Shown: piece after piece, positions 8,316 through 17,599 of the stretch | Layout of the letters: each line of letters begins with the position of its first letter | How positions within the stretch are numbered: position 1 is the first letter of the stretch | From: Novosphingobium jiangmenense | Lineage (GTDB): Bacteria; Pseudomonadota; Alphaproteobacteria; Sphingomonadales; Sphingomonadaceae | Length of the DNA stretch: 64,000 nt | Reading direction: 5' to 3' | NCBI RefSeq assembly: GCF_015694345.1 | Contig: NZ_JADQDC010000009.1 | Coordinates: forward strand, 62,001-126,000 | The notes under the pieces: model-generated | Told to the model about the DNA's origin: nothing | Databases searched by the model: none | The model's input: the letters and a program-made list of their open reading frames with translations, nothing else | Position numbers and translations under genes: made by a program

Positions 8316-9314
8316 TCAAACCCCGTGGTAGTCCTTGTACCACTTCACGAAGTTCGGCACCCCGACCTCGATACTCGTCGTCGGACGATAGCCAAGGTCG
8401 CCTGAAATCGCGTCGATGTCGGCGAAGGACTGGCGGACGTCGCCGGGCTGCATCGGCATGAGATTCATCTCGGCCTTGCGCCCGAGTTGCTCTTCGAGAA
8501 TGGCGATGACCTTCATCAGGTGCTCGGACTTGTGGTTACCGATGTTGTAGAGGCGGTGGGGTTTCTCGCTGCCCCCGGCCTTCACCGAGCCGTCGTCGGG
8601 CGGCGGGTTGTCGAGGCAGGCGATAACGCCGCTGACGATGTCGTCGATGTAGGTGAAATCGCGGTACATGTCGCCGTGGTTGAAGACCTGGATCGGCTCA
8701 CCGGCCAGAATTGCCTTGGTAAACAGCCACATCATCATGTCCGGCCGGCCCCACGGGCCATAGACGGTGAAGAAGCGCAGGCCCGTCAGCGGCAGGCGGT
8801 AGAGGTGGGCGTAAGTCTCGCTCATCAGCTCGTCCGCCTTCTTGGTGGCGGCGTAGAGCGACATCGGGTGGTCAACGCGGTCGTCCACCGAGAACGGAAG
8901 CTTTGTATTTCCACCATAAACCGACGAAGAGCTGGCGTAGACCATGTGCTCCACGCCGCGATGGCGGGCGACTTCGAGCAGGTTGAGATGGCCGACGAGG
9001 TTGGCCTGCACATAGGCGTGCGGATTCTCGATCGAATAGCGCACCCCGGCCTGCGCGCCCAAATGGACGATGCGTTCGAACTGCTTGTCCGCCAGCGCCG
9101 CAGTGAGCTGCGCGTAATCGGCGAAGTCATTGCGGCAGAAGGAAAAGCGCGATCCGCCCTGCTCGACCAGCCGGGCGAGGCGCGCTTCCTTGAGGCTGAC
9201 ATCGTAGTAGTCGTTGACGATATCGACGCCGACGACCTCATCCCCGCGCGCGAGCAGGCGGGTGATGAGCGAGTAGCCGATGAAGCCGGCGGCTCCGGTA
9301 ACGAGGACGCGCAT
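8316..9314 (-). CDS. NAD-dependent epimerase, probably UDP-glucuronate 4-epimerase type
   Basis: The 332-residue extended short-chain dehydrogenase interconverts nucleotide sugars at C4. It has the N-terminal NAD loop GAAGFIG at 7-13, a YASSSSVYG strand, and the catalytic Tyr-Lys in SLYAATKK. The opening VLVTGAAGFIG with VDIVNDYYDVSLKEARL and the length match bacterial UDP-glucuronate 4-epimerases used for capsule and exopolysaccharide. It lies 45 bp downstream of a UDP-sugar dehydrogenase on the same strand, so the pair could supply a uronic acid. UDP-GlcNAcA epimerase activity cannot be excluded. Confidence 0.9.
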   Translation of the reverse strand: MRVLVTGAAGFIGYSLITRLLARGDEVVGVDIVNDYYDVSLKEARLARLVEQGGSRFSFCRNDFADYAQLTAALADKQFERIVHLGAQAGVRYSIENPHAYVQANLVGHLNLLEVARHRGVEHMVYASSSSVYGGNTKLPFSVDDRVDHPMSLYAATKKADELMSETYAHLYRLPLTGLRFFTVYGPWGRPDMMMWLFTKAILAGEPIQVFNHGDMYRDFTYIDDIVSGVIACLDNPPPDDGSVKAGGSEKPHRLYNIGNHKSEHLMKVIAILEEQLGRKAEMNLMPMQPGDVRQSFADIDAISGDLGYRPTTSIEVGVPNFVKWYKDYHGV

Positions 9315-9359
9315 TGAAATTCCAGTTTGTTGTCTTGCCGGCAGCCTAGAGCGCGGCGG

Positions 9360-10685
9360 TCAGAGTTTCCAGTCGGCGCGTTCGCCAAGTACGCCCTTGA
9401 GGTCGGCCAGCGTGCCGCCAGGTGCGAGCAGCGCGGCGATGCGGTCGGCTCCGGCGGCGAGGTAGTACTTGTGCGGCACGGCGAGGAAGACGAGGTCGAA
9501 GGTCTGTTCGAATGCATCGCCCGCAAGCTCGATGCCGTATTCGAGCATGGCCTCGGCATTGTCGGCATGGGGATCGTGGACGGCGACCTTGTGGCCGAGC
9601 TTTTCCAGTTCGGCAACAACGTCTGCCACCTTGGAATTGCGCAAGTCGGGCACGTTTTCCTTGAAGGTCAGGCCGAGGACGAGGACCGAGCCTGCCTTTT
9701 GCCCACGCTTTTCATGGAGTTGGCTAGCAACCCACTGCGCCATGCCGTCGTTCACGCCGCGCCCGGCGAGGATCACCTGGGGATCGTGGCCGAGCGCTTC
9801 GGCGCGGGCCGAGAGGTAATAGGGATCGACGCCGATGCAGTGCCCGCCGACGAGGCCGGGGGTGAAGGGCAGGAAGTTCCACTTGGTGCCGGCAGCGGCG
9901 AGCACGTCCCACACCGAGAGGTCCATCTTCGAGAAGATCTGGGTGATCTCGTTCATGAAAGCGATGTTGATATCGCGCTGGGCGTTTTCGATGACCTTGG
10001 CGGCTTCGGCAGCCTTGATCGAGGCGGCGCGGAACACGCCGCCCGAGGTGATCGCCCCATAGAGATCGGCAACGCGATCAAGCACTTCCGGGGTTTGGCC
10101 CGAGACGACCTTGGTGATGCGTTCGATGGTGTGTTCGCGGTCACCGGGGTTGATGCGTTCCGGGCTGTAGCCGAGGAAGAAGTCCTGCCCGCACTTGAGG
10201 CCGGAGACTTCCTCGAGAATCGGGCCGCAGATGTCCTCGGTGACGCCGGGATAGACGGTGCTTTCGTAGACGACGACCGGGGCGCGGCCTTCCTTGACGG
10301 CAGCAGGAATCATCTTGCCGACGGTGCGCGATGCGGCTTCGACGAGACGCAGGTCCGGGCGGTTCTGGCCGTCGATGGGGGTGGGCACAGTGACGATGTA
10401 GAAGTCGCTCGGTGGGCAGACGCCGGCATCGCAGGTGAGGCCAAGGCTCGACATCGAAAGCAGCGCCGGTTCGATCTCGCGGGTGCGGTCATGCCCTTCG
10501 GAGAGTTCCGAAATGCGCTGCACGTCGATGTCGAAGCCGGTGACGAAGAACTTTTTGGCGAGCGCCACGGCGAGCGGCAGGCCGACGTAGCCGAGGCCGA
10601 GAACGGTGACGCGGGTGGTCGACGAAACCAGCGGATCAAGACCGCGTACTGGAGCAGGAGCAAGCGTCGGGAACTGGACTGTCAC
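9360..10685 (-). CDS. UDP-N-acetylhexosamine 6-dehydrogenase, TviB/WbpA-like
   Basis: This NAD-dependent enzyme oxidises the C6 hydroxyl of a UDP-sugar to the acid. The 441 residues show the N-terminal NAD fold (VTVLGLGYVGLPLAVALAK), the YSPERINPGD motif, and the catalytic cysteine in VGGHCIGVDPYYL. The PERINPGD variant and overall pattern fit the TviB/WbpA group, which acts on UDP-GlcNAc or UDP-GalNAc, better than UDP-glucose dehydrogenases. It is transcribed divergently from wecB across 106 bp and leads into the epimerase gene. It is a different protein from the wecC-type dehydrogenase 1.2 kb away, so two acidic sugars may be made here. Confidence 0.9.
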   Translation of the reverse strand: MTVQFPTLAPAPVRGLDPLVSSTTRVTVLGLGYVGLPLAVALAKKFFVTGFDIDVQRISELSEGHDRTREIEPALLSMSSLGLTCDAGVCPPSDFYIVTVPTPIDGQNRPDLRLVEAASRTVGKMIPAAVKEGRAPVVVYESTVYPGVTEDICGPILEEVSGLKCGQDFFLGYSPERINPGDREHTIERITKVVSGQTPEVLDRVADLYGAITSGGVFRAASIKAAEAAKVIENAQRDINIAFMNEITQIFSKMDLSVWDVLAAAGTKWNFLPFTPGLVGGHCIGVDPYYLSARAEALGHDPQVILAGRGVNDGMAQWVASQLHEKRGQKAGSVLVLGLTFKENVPDLRNSKVADVVAELEKLGHKVAVHDPHADNAEAMLEYGIELAGDAFEQTFDLVFLAVPHKYYLAAGADRIAALLAPGGTLADLKGVLGERADWKL

Positions 10686-10791
10686 GGGACAGGCGGCCTT
10701 TCATGGTTGACGCGATCCGCGCCGGATTGCCGCCTTGCTTAAATCGAGGCTCTTATTTCACGGTTAACACTCGCAAGTTATTGGAGCGGGC

Positions 10792-11916
10792 ATGACGGAA
10801 AAGACGATCCTTGTGGTGTTCGGCACCCGCCCCGAAGCAATCAAGATGTTCCCCGTGGTCCATGCCCTGCAGGCCGATCCGCGCACGCGGGTGGTGACCT
10901 GCGTCTCGGCGCAGCATCGCGGGATGCTGGATCAGGTGCTGGAAATTGCCGGGATCGTGCCGGACTTCGACCTTGACCTGATGAAGCCGGACCAGACGCT
11001 GGATGGCCTGACCGCCGCGCTGCTGACCGAACTGGGCAAGGTGATGGATCAGGTTTCGCCCGACTGGGTGGTGGTTCAGGGCGATACGGCGACGGCGATG
11101 GCGGGAGCGCTGGCGGCCTACTATCGCAAGCTGCCGGTGGCGCATGTCGAGGCGGGCTTGCGCAGCCACAATATCTATCACCCCTGGCCCGAAGAGGTGA
11201 ACCGCAAGATCATCGGCACGATTGCGAAGCTGCACTTTGCGCCGACCGATGTTTCGGCGGCGGCGCTGCTGGCAGAAAATGTCGATGCGGCGGGCGTGCA
11301 TGTGACCGGCAATACCGTGATCGATGCGCTGCAATGGGTTTCGGCGAAGATCGCGGCTGAGCCTGTACTGGCGGAGGGGCTGGCGGAGATCGAGGCGCGC
11401 TTTTCCGGCAAGCGCGTGATCGGCGTGACCAGCCATCGCCGCGAGAACTTTGGCGGAGGGCTTGAGAACATTGCCGAGGCGGTGCGCCGGATTGCCGCGC
11501 GCGAGGACGTGGCGGTGGTGTTTCCGGTCCACCCCAATCCCAACGTGCGCAAGGTGATGGACGCCGCGCTGAACGGCCTGTCCAACGTGGCGATGATCGA
11601 GCCGCTGGATTACCCGCACTTCGCCCGCCTGCTGTCCGTGGCAGAAATCATGCTGACCGATTCGGGCGGCGTGCAGGAAGAGGCGCCCGCGCTGGGCAAG
11701 CCGGTGCTGGTGATGCGCGAGACGACCGAGCGGCCCGAGGGCGTGACTGCGGGGACCGCCAAGCTGGTCGGCACCGACGTTGACCGCATCGTTTCCGAAA
11801 TCTTCACCCTGCTCGACGATAAGGCCACCTATTCGGCCATGGCGCGCGCGCACAACCCGTTCGGGGATGGGCAATCGGCGCGCCGTATCGTGGAGTTGCT
11901 GGCGAATGATGGGTGA
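10792..11916 (+). CDS. wecB: UDP-N-acetylglucosamine 2-epimerase (non-hydrolysing)
   Basis: It converts UDP-GlcNAc to UDP-ManNAc, the first step toward ManNAcA. The 374-residue protein has the family hallmarks: VVFGTRPEAIKMFPVV at the start, HVEAGLRS, PWPEEVNRKIIG, HRRENFGGG near 210, and a C-terminal TDSGGVQEEAPALGKPVLVMRETTERPEG. A GGAG site lies at 10781-10784 before ATG 10792. It is followed directly by wecC, whose start overlaps it by 11 bp, which supports coupled synthesis of UDP-ManNAcA. Confidence 0.95.
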   Translation: MTEKTILVVFGTRPEAIKMFPVVHALQADPRTRVVTCVSAQHRGMLDQVLEIAGIVPDFDLDLMKPDQTLDGLTAALLTELGKVMDQVSPDWVVVQGDTATAMAGALAAYYRKLPVAHVEAGLRSHNIYHPWPEEVNRKIIGTIAKLHFAPTDVSAAALLAENVDAAGVHVTGNTVIDALQWVSAKIAAEPVLAEGLAEIEARFSGKRVIGVTSHRRENFGGGLENIAEAVRRIAAREDVAVVFPVHPNPNVRKVMDAALNGLSNVAMIEPLDYPHFARLLSVAEIMLTDSGGVQEEAPALGKPVLVMRETTERPEGVTAGTAKLVGTDVDRIVSEIFTLLDDKATYSAMARAHNPFGDGQSARRIVELLANDG

Positions 11917-13210
11917 TGTGAAGCCGGACGTCTGTGTCGTCGGCCTCGGCTATATCGGACTTCCGACCGCTGCCATCATAGCGCGTGCGGGTTGCAAGGT
12001 GCTCGGCCTCGACGTGTCGCAACACGTGGTCGACACGATCAATCGCGGCGAGATTCATATCGAGGAAGTGGACCTCGACGGGCTGGTGCATGGCGTGGTG
12101 CAGCGCGGGCTGCTGCGAGCATCGACTGAAATTGCGGCTTCGGACGTTTTCGTGATCGCGGTGCCGACGCCGTTCGAGAAGGACGGGCATCACACGCCGG
12201 ACATTTCCTACGTGCTCGCCGCCGCGACGCAGGTGGCGGCGGTGCTCAAGGCCGGGGACACGGTGATCCTCGAATCGACCTCGCCCGTCGGCACGACCGA
12301 GCAGATGCGCGATCTGATGGCGGGGCTGCGGCCTGATCTTAAATTTCCGGGGAAGACCAAGGAGACGCCCGACGTTTCCATCGCCTATTGCCCGGAGCGC
12401 GTGTTGCCGGGGCGCATCCTCGAAGAGCTGACCAACAACGACCGTTCGATCGGCGGCATTACCCCGCGTTGCGCGCGCAAGGCGCTGGCGTTCTACAAGC
12501 GCTTCGTGCGCGGCACTTGCGTGACCACCGATGCACGCTCGGCCGAGATGACCAAGCTGGTCGAGAACGCCTATCGCGACGTCAACATCGCTTTTGCCAA
12601 CGAGCTGTCGATGGTGGCGGACCGGATGGGGCTGGACGTGTGGGAAGTGATCCGCCTCGCCAACCGCCATCCGCGCGTGAACATCCTGCAGCCGGGGCCC
12701 GGCGTTGGCGGGCACTGCATCGCGGTGGACCCGTGGTTCATCGTGGCGGGCGCTCCGGACGAGACGCCGCTGATCCGCACCGCGCGCAACGTGAACGATG
12801 GCAAGATGCACCACGTCGTCGCCAAGGCGGCGGAGCTGGTCGAGGCCCATCCGGGCGCGAAGGTCGCCTGCCTTGGCCTGGCGTTCAAGGCCAACATCGA
12901 CGATTTCCGCGAGAGCCCGGCGCGTTATGTCGCGGCGAGCCTTGCCCGCAAGTTCGGCAGCCGAATCAACGTGGTGGAGCCCTATGCGGGCCAGCTGCCG
13001 CGCGAATTCGAAGGGACCGGCGCGGTGCAGATCGATCTCGACACCGCGCTTGAGGAGTGCGGCGTGCTGATCGTGCTGGTGGACCACGATGTGTTCAAGG
13101 TCGTGCCGCTGGCCGAGCGTTCGGGCAAGGTTGTCTACGATACGCGCGGGATCTGGCCGGATCAGCCGGGGGCTGACGTGGCCGCTGCGGGGTTGCGGCT
13201 GGCGAGTTGA
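11906..13210 (+). CDS. wecC: UDP-N-acetyl-D-mannosamine dehydrogenase
   Basis: It oxidises UDP-ManNAc to UDP-ManNAcA using two NAD+. The 434-residue protein starts with CVVGLGYIGLPTAAIIARAG, carries YCPERVLPGRILEEL (the PERVLPG form typical of WecC), and has the catalytic cysteine in GPGVGGHCIAVDPWF near 272. A C-terminal UDP-binding domain follows. The frame is open upstream into wecB, but homology begins at the overlapping ATGATG (11906 or 11909). It ends shortly before an inverted repeat that may end the transcript. The product is a building block for capsule or enterobacterial-antigen-like polymers. Confidence 0.93.
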   Translation: MMGDVKPDVCVVGLGYIGLPTAAIIARAGCKVLGLDVSQHVVDTINRGEIHIEEVDLDGLVHGVVQRGLLRASTEIAASDVFVIAVPTPFEKDGHHTPDISYVLAAATQVAAVLKAGDTVILESTSPVGTTEQMRDLMAGLRPDLKFPGKTKETPDVSIAYCPERVLPGRILEELTNNDRSIGGITPRCARKALAFYKRFVRGTCVTTDARSAEMTKLVENAYRDVNIAFANELSMVADRMGLDVWEVIRLANRHPRVNILQPGPGVGGHCIAVDPWFIVAGAPDETPLIRTARNVNDGKMHHVVAKAAELVEAHPGAKVACLGLAFKANIDDFRESPARYVAASLARKFGSRINVVEPYAGQLPREFEGTGAVQIDLDTALEECGVLIVLVDHDVFKVVPLAERSGKVVYDTRGIWPDQPGADVAAAGLRLAS

Positions 13211-13235
13211 ACTGAACGCTATCGCAAAAAGGAAC

Positions 13236-13325
13236 CGTCATCCTGAACTTGTTTCAGGATCCATTTTGCCGATCAGGCCGCCGCTTGTGCCGAGAGATGG
13301 ACCCTGAAACAAGTTCAGGGTGACG
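13236..13325. repeat. Dispersed inverted repeat, REP-like (CCTGAACTTGTTTCAGG type)
   Basis: Two near-perfect inverted 29-bp arms at 13236-13264 and 13297-13325 face each other across 32 bp. Each arm itself contains a small hairpin (CCTGAA/TTCAGG). Arms reading CGTCATCCTGAA... are common, to my knowledge, in intergenic regions of sphingomonads and related alphaproteobacteria. It lies between the convergent wecC and agmatine deiminase genes and could fold into a large stem that stops transcription from either side. Confidence 0.85.
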
Positions 13326-13331
13326 GGTGCC

Positions 13332-14330
13332 TCAATCCGACAGTTGCGCCCTCGGCATCTGCTGGCTGGCGCAGTGGAAGCCGCCGCCGCCTGCCAGCAC
13401 GGCGTCGCCCATCAGGCCTATCGTGGCGCGGGTCGGGAAGAGTTCGGCTATGGCCGCCACGCCCTCGTCATCGTGGGGTGAGCCGAAGATCGGCACGACC
13501 ACGAGGTTCGTGGTGATGACGAAGTTCATGTAGCTGGCGGGCTGGATCATGTTGCCCCACTCGACGCGGCCCGGCGACGGGACTTCGACCACTTCGACGC
13601 CTGCGGCCAGTGCGCGGGCCTTGGCATCGGCGTAGATCGCGGCGTTGGGGTCATTCGGGCCAGTGGCGCGGGGCAGCGCTAGGCGGTTCGGGGCGACGAA
13701 GCGGGCGAGGTTGTCGACATGGCCGTCGGTGTGGTCGTTGATCAACCCGTCGCCCAGCCAGAGCACGCGGTTGTAGCCGAGGTCGCGGTTGAGGCGCAGT
13801 TCGAGGTCTTCGCGGGTGAGGTGCGGGTTGCGGTTGGGGTTGAGGAGGCACTGCTCGGTGGTGGCGACGAGGCCGGTGCCGTCGCCATCGAGTGCACCGC
13901 CTTCGAGAATCCAGTCGGCCTTCGAGGCTTCGAGGCTGGCCGAAGCGGCTAGATCGGCGCCGATTTCCTGGTCGCCGGGCATCAGGTACTTCTCGCCCCA
14001 GCCATTGAAGCCGAACAAGCGGGCTTTGCGATTGGCGGCTTCATCGAGCACGACGAGCGGGCCGGTGTCGCGCAGCCAGACGTCGCCATAGGTGCGGCGT
14101 TCGAGCTTTACCGAGGCAGAAACCAGCGACTTTGCGCGCATTTCGTTGGCCGCATCGCGCACGACGAGGCGGACTTCCTGGCCGCTGTCGGCAACGGCGC
14201 TGGCGAAGGCGGCAATCTGCTCCTGCGCCTTGTCGATCACGCCGGACCATTCCTCCGCGAGATGCGGGAAGCCGATCCACAGCCAGTCCTGGGGGTGCCA
14301 TTCGGGGGGCATGCGGAATTGGGCGGTCAT
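13332..14330 (-). CDS. aguA: Agmatine deiminase
   Basis: It hydrolyses agmatine to N-carbamoylputrescine and ammonia, a route from arginine to putrescine. The 332-residue protein is a guanidine-modifying pentein: PPEWHPQDWLWIGFPH at the start, WLRDTGP, EGGALDGDGTG, LINDHTDGHVDNLARF with the catalytic His, and the nucleophile Cys320 in AGGGGFHCASQQMP. The frame runs on upstream for hundreds of codons opposite glnE, but the family N-terminus begins at ATG 14330, which fixes the start. The N-carbamoylputrescine amidase expected next in the pathway is not in the window. Confidence 0.93.
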   Translation of the reverse strand: MTAQFRMPPEWHPQDWLWIGFPHLAEEWSGVIDKAQEQIAAFASAVADSGQEVRLVVRDAANEMRAKSLVSASVKLERRTYGDVWLRDTGPLVVLDEAANRKARLFGFNGWGEKYLMPGDQEIGADLAASASLEASKADWILEGGALDGDGTGLVATTEQCLLNPNRNPHLTREDLELRLNRDLGYNRVLWLGDGLINDHTDGHVDNLARFVAPNRLALPRATGPNDPNAAIYADAKARALAAGVEVVEVPSPGRVEWGNMIQPASYMNFVITTNLVVVPIFGSPHDDEGVAAIAELFPTRATIGLMGDAVLAGGGGFHCASQQMPRAQLSD

Positions 14331-14438
14331 GGCTGTCTTGTCCGGAATCAAGGAATTGGCCCCGCGCCTTAGAGCAGAAGACGGGTGTTTTCCATGGCGC
14401 TTGATCGGGGCGATGAGCCGGGGCATGCGGGAGGGACG

Positions 14439-17111
14439 ATGACGGATTTCCAAAGCGCCCTTGCCCGCGCCCATGCGCACTCGCCGTTCCTGTCGATGGC
14501 GCTTGGGCGACTGCCCGAGATCGAGGCGCTGCTGGCGGCGGGGGATGTCGAGGGGGCCCTCGTCTGGGCCAAGGCGGCCGGGGCTGGCCTTGAGGATGCC
14601 GCCGTGGCGCTGCGGCGGGAGCGGATGGCGCTGGCGGCGGTGGTGGCGATTGGCGATCTGGCGGGGGCGTTCGGGCTGTCGCGGGTGGTGGGGGAGCTTT
14701 CCGACTTTGCCGACCGGTCGCTCGATGCGGCCATTGCGGCAGCGATCCGGCGGCGGGTGCCGGGCGCGGAGTCGGCGGGCTTCTGCGCGATTGCGCTGGG
14801 CAAGCATGGCGCGCAGGAGCTGAATTACTCGTCGGACATCGATCCGATCCTGCTCTACGATCCAGAGGTGCTGCCCCGGCGCGAGCGCGATGATCCGGCA
14901 GAGGCGGCGCAGCGCGTGGCGCGGTCGCTGATGGAGATCATGTCGGCGGTGACGGCGGAGGGTTACGTGTTCCGCGTCGACCTGCGGCTGCGGCCGGCGT
15001 CGGAAGTCAGCCCCCTCGCCCTGCCCTTCGAAGCGGCGATCACGCATTATGAATCGAGCGCGCTGGCGTGGGAGCGGGCGGCCTATATCCGGGCGCGGGC
15101 AGCTTCGGGCGATGTGGCGCGCGGACAGGCCTTCCTCGATACAATCCGCCCGTTCGTGTGGCGGCGGAGCCTCGATTTCGGGGCGATTGCCGAGATCGGG
15201 CGGCTGACGACGCGAATTCGCGATCACTACTCGGCGGGGCAGGCGATCGGACCGGGCTATGACCTGAAGCGCGGGCGCGGGGGGATCCGCGAGGTCGAGT
15301 TCTTTGCGCAGACGCACCAGCTGATCCACGGCGGGCGCAATCCGGCACTGCGGTTGCGGGGCACGCGGGCGAGCCTCGATGCGCTGGCCGAGGCCGGGAT
15401 CATCGCGGCCGAGGACGCGCGGGTCATGGGCGAGAGCTATGACCGGCTGCGCACGCTGGAGCACCGGCTGCAGATGGTGGCAGACCAGCAGACGCACTCC
15501 TTGCCGACCGATGCGGCGGCGCTGGATGGTGTGGCGCGGCTTGATGGTCTCGCCGACGGGGCGGCGCTGGTGGCGGAGCTGGCGGCGATTTCGGACACGG
15601 TGGGGCGGCGCTTCGATGCGCTGATCGAGACCTATGCGCCGACGGGTGCGGTTCAGGTGGAGGTGCCGGACCAGTCGGACCCGGTGGCCGACCGCTTTGC
15701 CGAGCGGGTGCAGGCTTGGGAGGGCGGGCAGTACCGCTGCCTGCGCTCGGCTGAGGCGCGCGAGGCCTTTGCGCGGATCCGTCCGCAACTGCTGCGCGCG
15801 CTGTGCGAGGCGCCGGACCCGGAGCGGGCGCTGCTGCGATGGGAGCGGCTGCTGGAGGGATTGCCGAGCGCGATCAACGTGTTCCGGCTGCTGGAGGCGC
15901 GGCCGGGCTTGCTGGCGGTGGTGATGCGGGTGCTGGCCCATGCGCCGACCTTGGCGGACGAACTGGCGCGGCGGTCGGACTTGCTCGACATCCTGATCGA
16001 CCGGTCCGCGTTCGATCTGCCGGGGAGCGTGGCGGAGATTGCCGCCGAGCTTTCGCGCGGGGAAGCGGGGGACGATTACCAGCGCCTGCTCGATGCGGTG
16101 CGGCTGCGCGTGGGCGAGATGCGCTTTGCGCTGGGGGTGCAACTGGTCGAGGGGCAGCGCGATCCGCTGGAGGTGGCGGCGGCGCTGAGCCGGGTGGCCG
16201 AGGCTTCGATAGACGTGCTGGGCCGCGCGGCGATCGAGGAGTTCCGGGGCAATCACGGCGTGGTGCCGGGGAGCGATCTGGCGATCCTTGGCCTTGGGCG
16301 GCTCGGCGGCGCGGCGCTGACCCATGCTTCCGACCTTGATCTGGTGTTCCTGTTCAGCGGGGATCATGCCAGCGAGTCCGACGGGCGCAGGCCGCTGGGG
16401 GCGACACTCTATTACAACAGGCTGGCGCAGCGGGTGATTGCGGCGCTTTCGGTGCCGACGGCGGCGGGTGCGCTCTATGAGGTGGACACGCGGTTGCGGC
16501 CTTCAGGGGCGCAGGGGCCGATTTCGGTGAGCCTCGACAGCTTCGAGAAGTATCAGTGCGAAGATGCCTGGACCTGGGAGCACATGGCGCTGTGCCGGGC
16601 GCGGGCAATGTTTGGGACCGAGGCAGATCGGGCGGCGCTGGCGGCAATCATCGCGCGGGTGCTTGATCGCCCGCGCGATCCGGCCAAGCTGCGGGCCGAC
16701 GTGCTGGAGATGCGCGGGACCATGGCCGAGCACAAGCCGGCCAAGGGTCCGCTCGACGTGAAGCTGGCGCGCGGCGGACTGGTCGACATCGAGTTCATGG
16801 TCCACTTCCTGCAGTTGCGCGATCATGTGGCGCAGACGCCCGATCTGGGCACGGCAGTGCAGGCGCTGGAGGATCTGGGGCTGCTGCCCGAGGGCACCCG
16901 CCGCGCGCATGACCTGCTGACGCGGTTGCTGGTGGTGGTGCGGCTGGTTGCCCCTGATGGCATGTTTCCGCCCGAAGCAAGCCGGGGCATCGTCGCGCGG
17001 TCGTGCGGGCTGGACAGCTGGGATGCGCTGCTGGACGCGGTGCTGGACGCGCGGCATTGCGTTGCGCGCGGCTGGGCGCAGGTGTTCGATATTCAACTGG
17101 AGATTGCATGA
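14439..17111 (+). CDS. glnE: Bifunctional glutamine synthetase adenylyltransferase/adenylyl-removing enzyme
   Basis: GlnE attaches AMP to, and removes it from, a tyrosine of glutamine synthetase in response to PII, tuning nitrogen assimilation. The 890-residue protein has two nucleotidyltransferase halves. The adenylyl-removing half carries GKHGAQELNYSSDIDPILLYD, and the adenylyltransferase half carries GLGRLGGAALTHASDLDLVFLFSG. Helical domains lie between and after them. ATG 14439 is chosen because a strong GGAGGGA site sits 4-9 bp upstream; GTG 14385 and ATG 14394 are in frame but lack this. It overlaps the peroxiredoxin gene by 4 bp (ATGA). Confidence 0.95.
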   Translation: MTDFQSALARAHAHSPFLSMALGRLPEIEALLAAGDVEGALVWAKAAGAGLEDAAVALRRERMALAAVVAIGDLAGAFGLSRVVGELSDFADRSLDAAIAAAIRRRVPGAESAGFCAIALGKHGAQELNYSSDIDPILLYDPEVLPRRERDDPAEAAQRVARSLMEIMSAVTAEGYVFRVDLRLRPASEVSPLALPFEAAITHYESSALAWERAAYIRARAASGDVARGQAFLDTIRPFVWRRSLDFGAIAEIGRLTTRIRDHYSAGQAIGPGYDLKRGRGGIREVEFFAQTHQLIHGGRNPALRLRGTRASLDALAEAGIIAAEDARVMGESYDRLRTLEHRLQMVADQQTHSLPTDAAALDGVARLDGLADGAALVAELAAISDTVGRRFDALIETYAPTGAVQVEVPDQSDPVADRFAERVQAWEGGQYRCLRSAEAREAFARIRPQLLRALCEAPDPERALLRWERLLEGLPSAINVFRLLEARPGLLAVVMRVLAHAPTLADELARRSDLLDILIDRSAFDLPGSVAEIAAELSRGEAGDDYQRLLDAVRLRVGEMRFALGVQLVEGQRDPLEVAAALSRVAEASIDVLGRAAIEEFRGNHGVVPGSDLAILGLGRLGGAALTHASDLDLVFLFSGDHASESDGRRPLGATLYYNRLAQRVIAALSVPTAAGALYEVDTRLRPSGAQGPISVSLDSFEKYQCEDAWTWEHMALCRARAMFGTEADRAALAAIIARVLDRPRDPAKLRADVLEMRGTMAEHKPAKGPLDVKLARGGLVDIEFMVHFLQLRDHVAQTPDLGTAVQALEDLGLLPEGTRRAHDLLTRLLVVVRLVAPDGMFPPEASRGIVARSCGLDSWDALLDAVLDARHCVARGWAQVFDIQLEIA

Positions 17112-17584
17112 TAAGCGAGCGGATCGGAACGGGCGAGGCATTCCCCGACATCGCGATGACCACGCCCGATGGCGGCAGCGTGAAGGCTTCGGACTTTGCG
17201 GGGAAAAAGCTGGTGGTGTTCTTCTATCCCAAGGATGACACGCCGGGCTGCACCACCGAGAACAAGGACTTTTCGGCGCTCCATGGCGAGTTCGAGGCGG
17301 CGGGGATTGCCGTGCTGGGCGTGAGCAAGGACCCGCCGAAGAAGCACGTGAAGTTCGCCGAGAAGCACGGCCTGACCGCGCCGCTCGCCAGCGATGCCGA
17401 AGAAGGCGGCGTGTCTGATGCGCTGGGCATCTGGACCGAGAAGTCGATGTACGGGCGCACCTACATGGGCATGGAGCGCACGACATATCTCGTTGGAGCC
17501 GATGGCAAAATTGCGCAGGTGTGGAACAAGGTGAAGGTCAAGGGCCACGCCGAGGAAGTGCTGGCTGCCGCCAAGGCACTCTGA
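17108..17584 (+). CDS. bcp: Thioredoxin-dependent peroxiredoxin, Bcp/PrxQ family
   Basis: It reduces hydrogen peroxide and organic hydroperoxides using thioredoxin. The 158-residue protein shows the AhpC/TSA fold with VVFFYPKDDTPGCTTENKDF, in which the cysteine of the PGCT motif is the peroxidatic residue. The resolving cysteine found four or five residues later in many PrxQ proteins is absent (TTENKDF), so it may work as a 1-Cys enzyme. It shares an ATGA overlap with glnE and lies 15 bp before a DUF455 gene. Confidence 0.92.
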   Translation: MISERIGTGEAFPDIAMTTPDGGSVKASDFAGKKLVVFFYPKDDTPGCTTENKDFSALHGEFEAAGIAVLGVSKDPPKKHVKFAEKHGLTAPLASDAEEGGVSDALGIWTEKSMYGRTYMGMERTTYLVGADGKIAQVWNKVKVKGHAEEVLAAAKAL

Positions 17585-17599
17585 TCTGCGACACTGCTT

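Noticed and set aside
14331..16367. Minus-strand extension of the agmatine deiminase frame opposite glnE, about 680 codons
   Set aside because: Arg/Pro/Gln-rich shadow of glnE codons with no homology; the deiminase N-terminus begins clearly at 14330.
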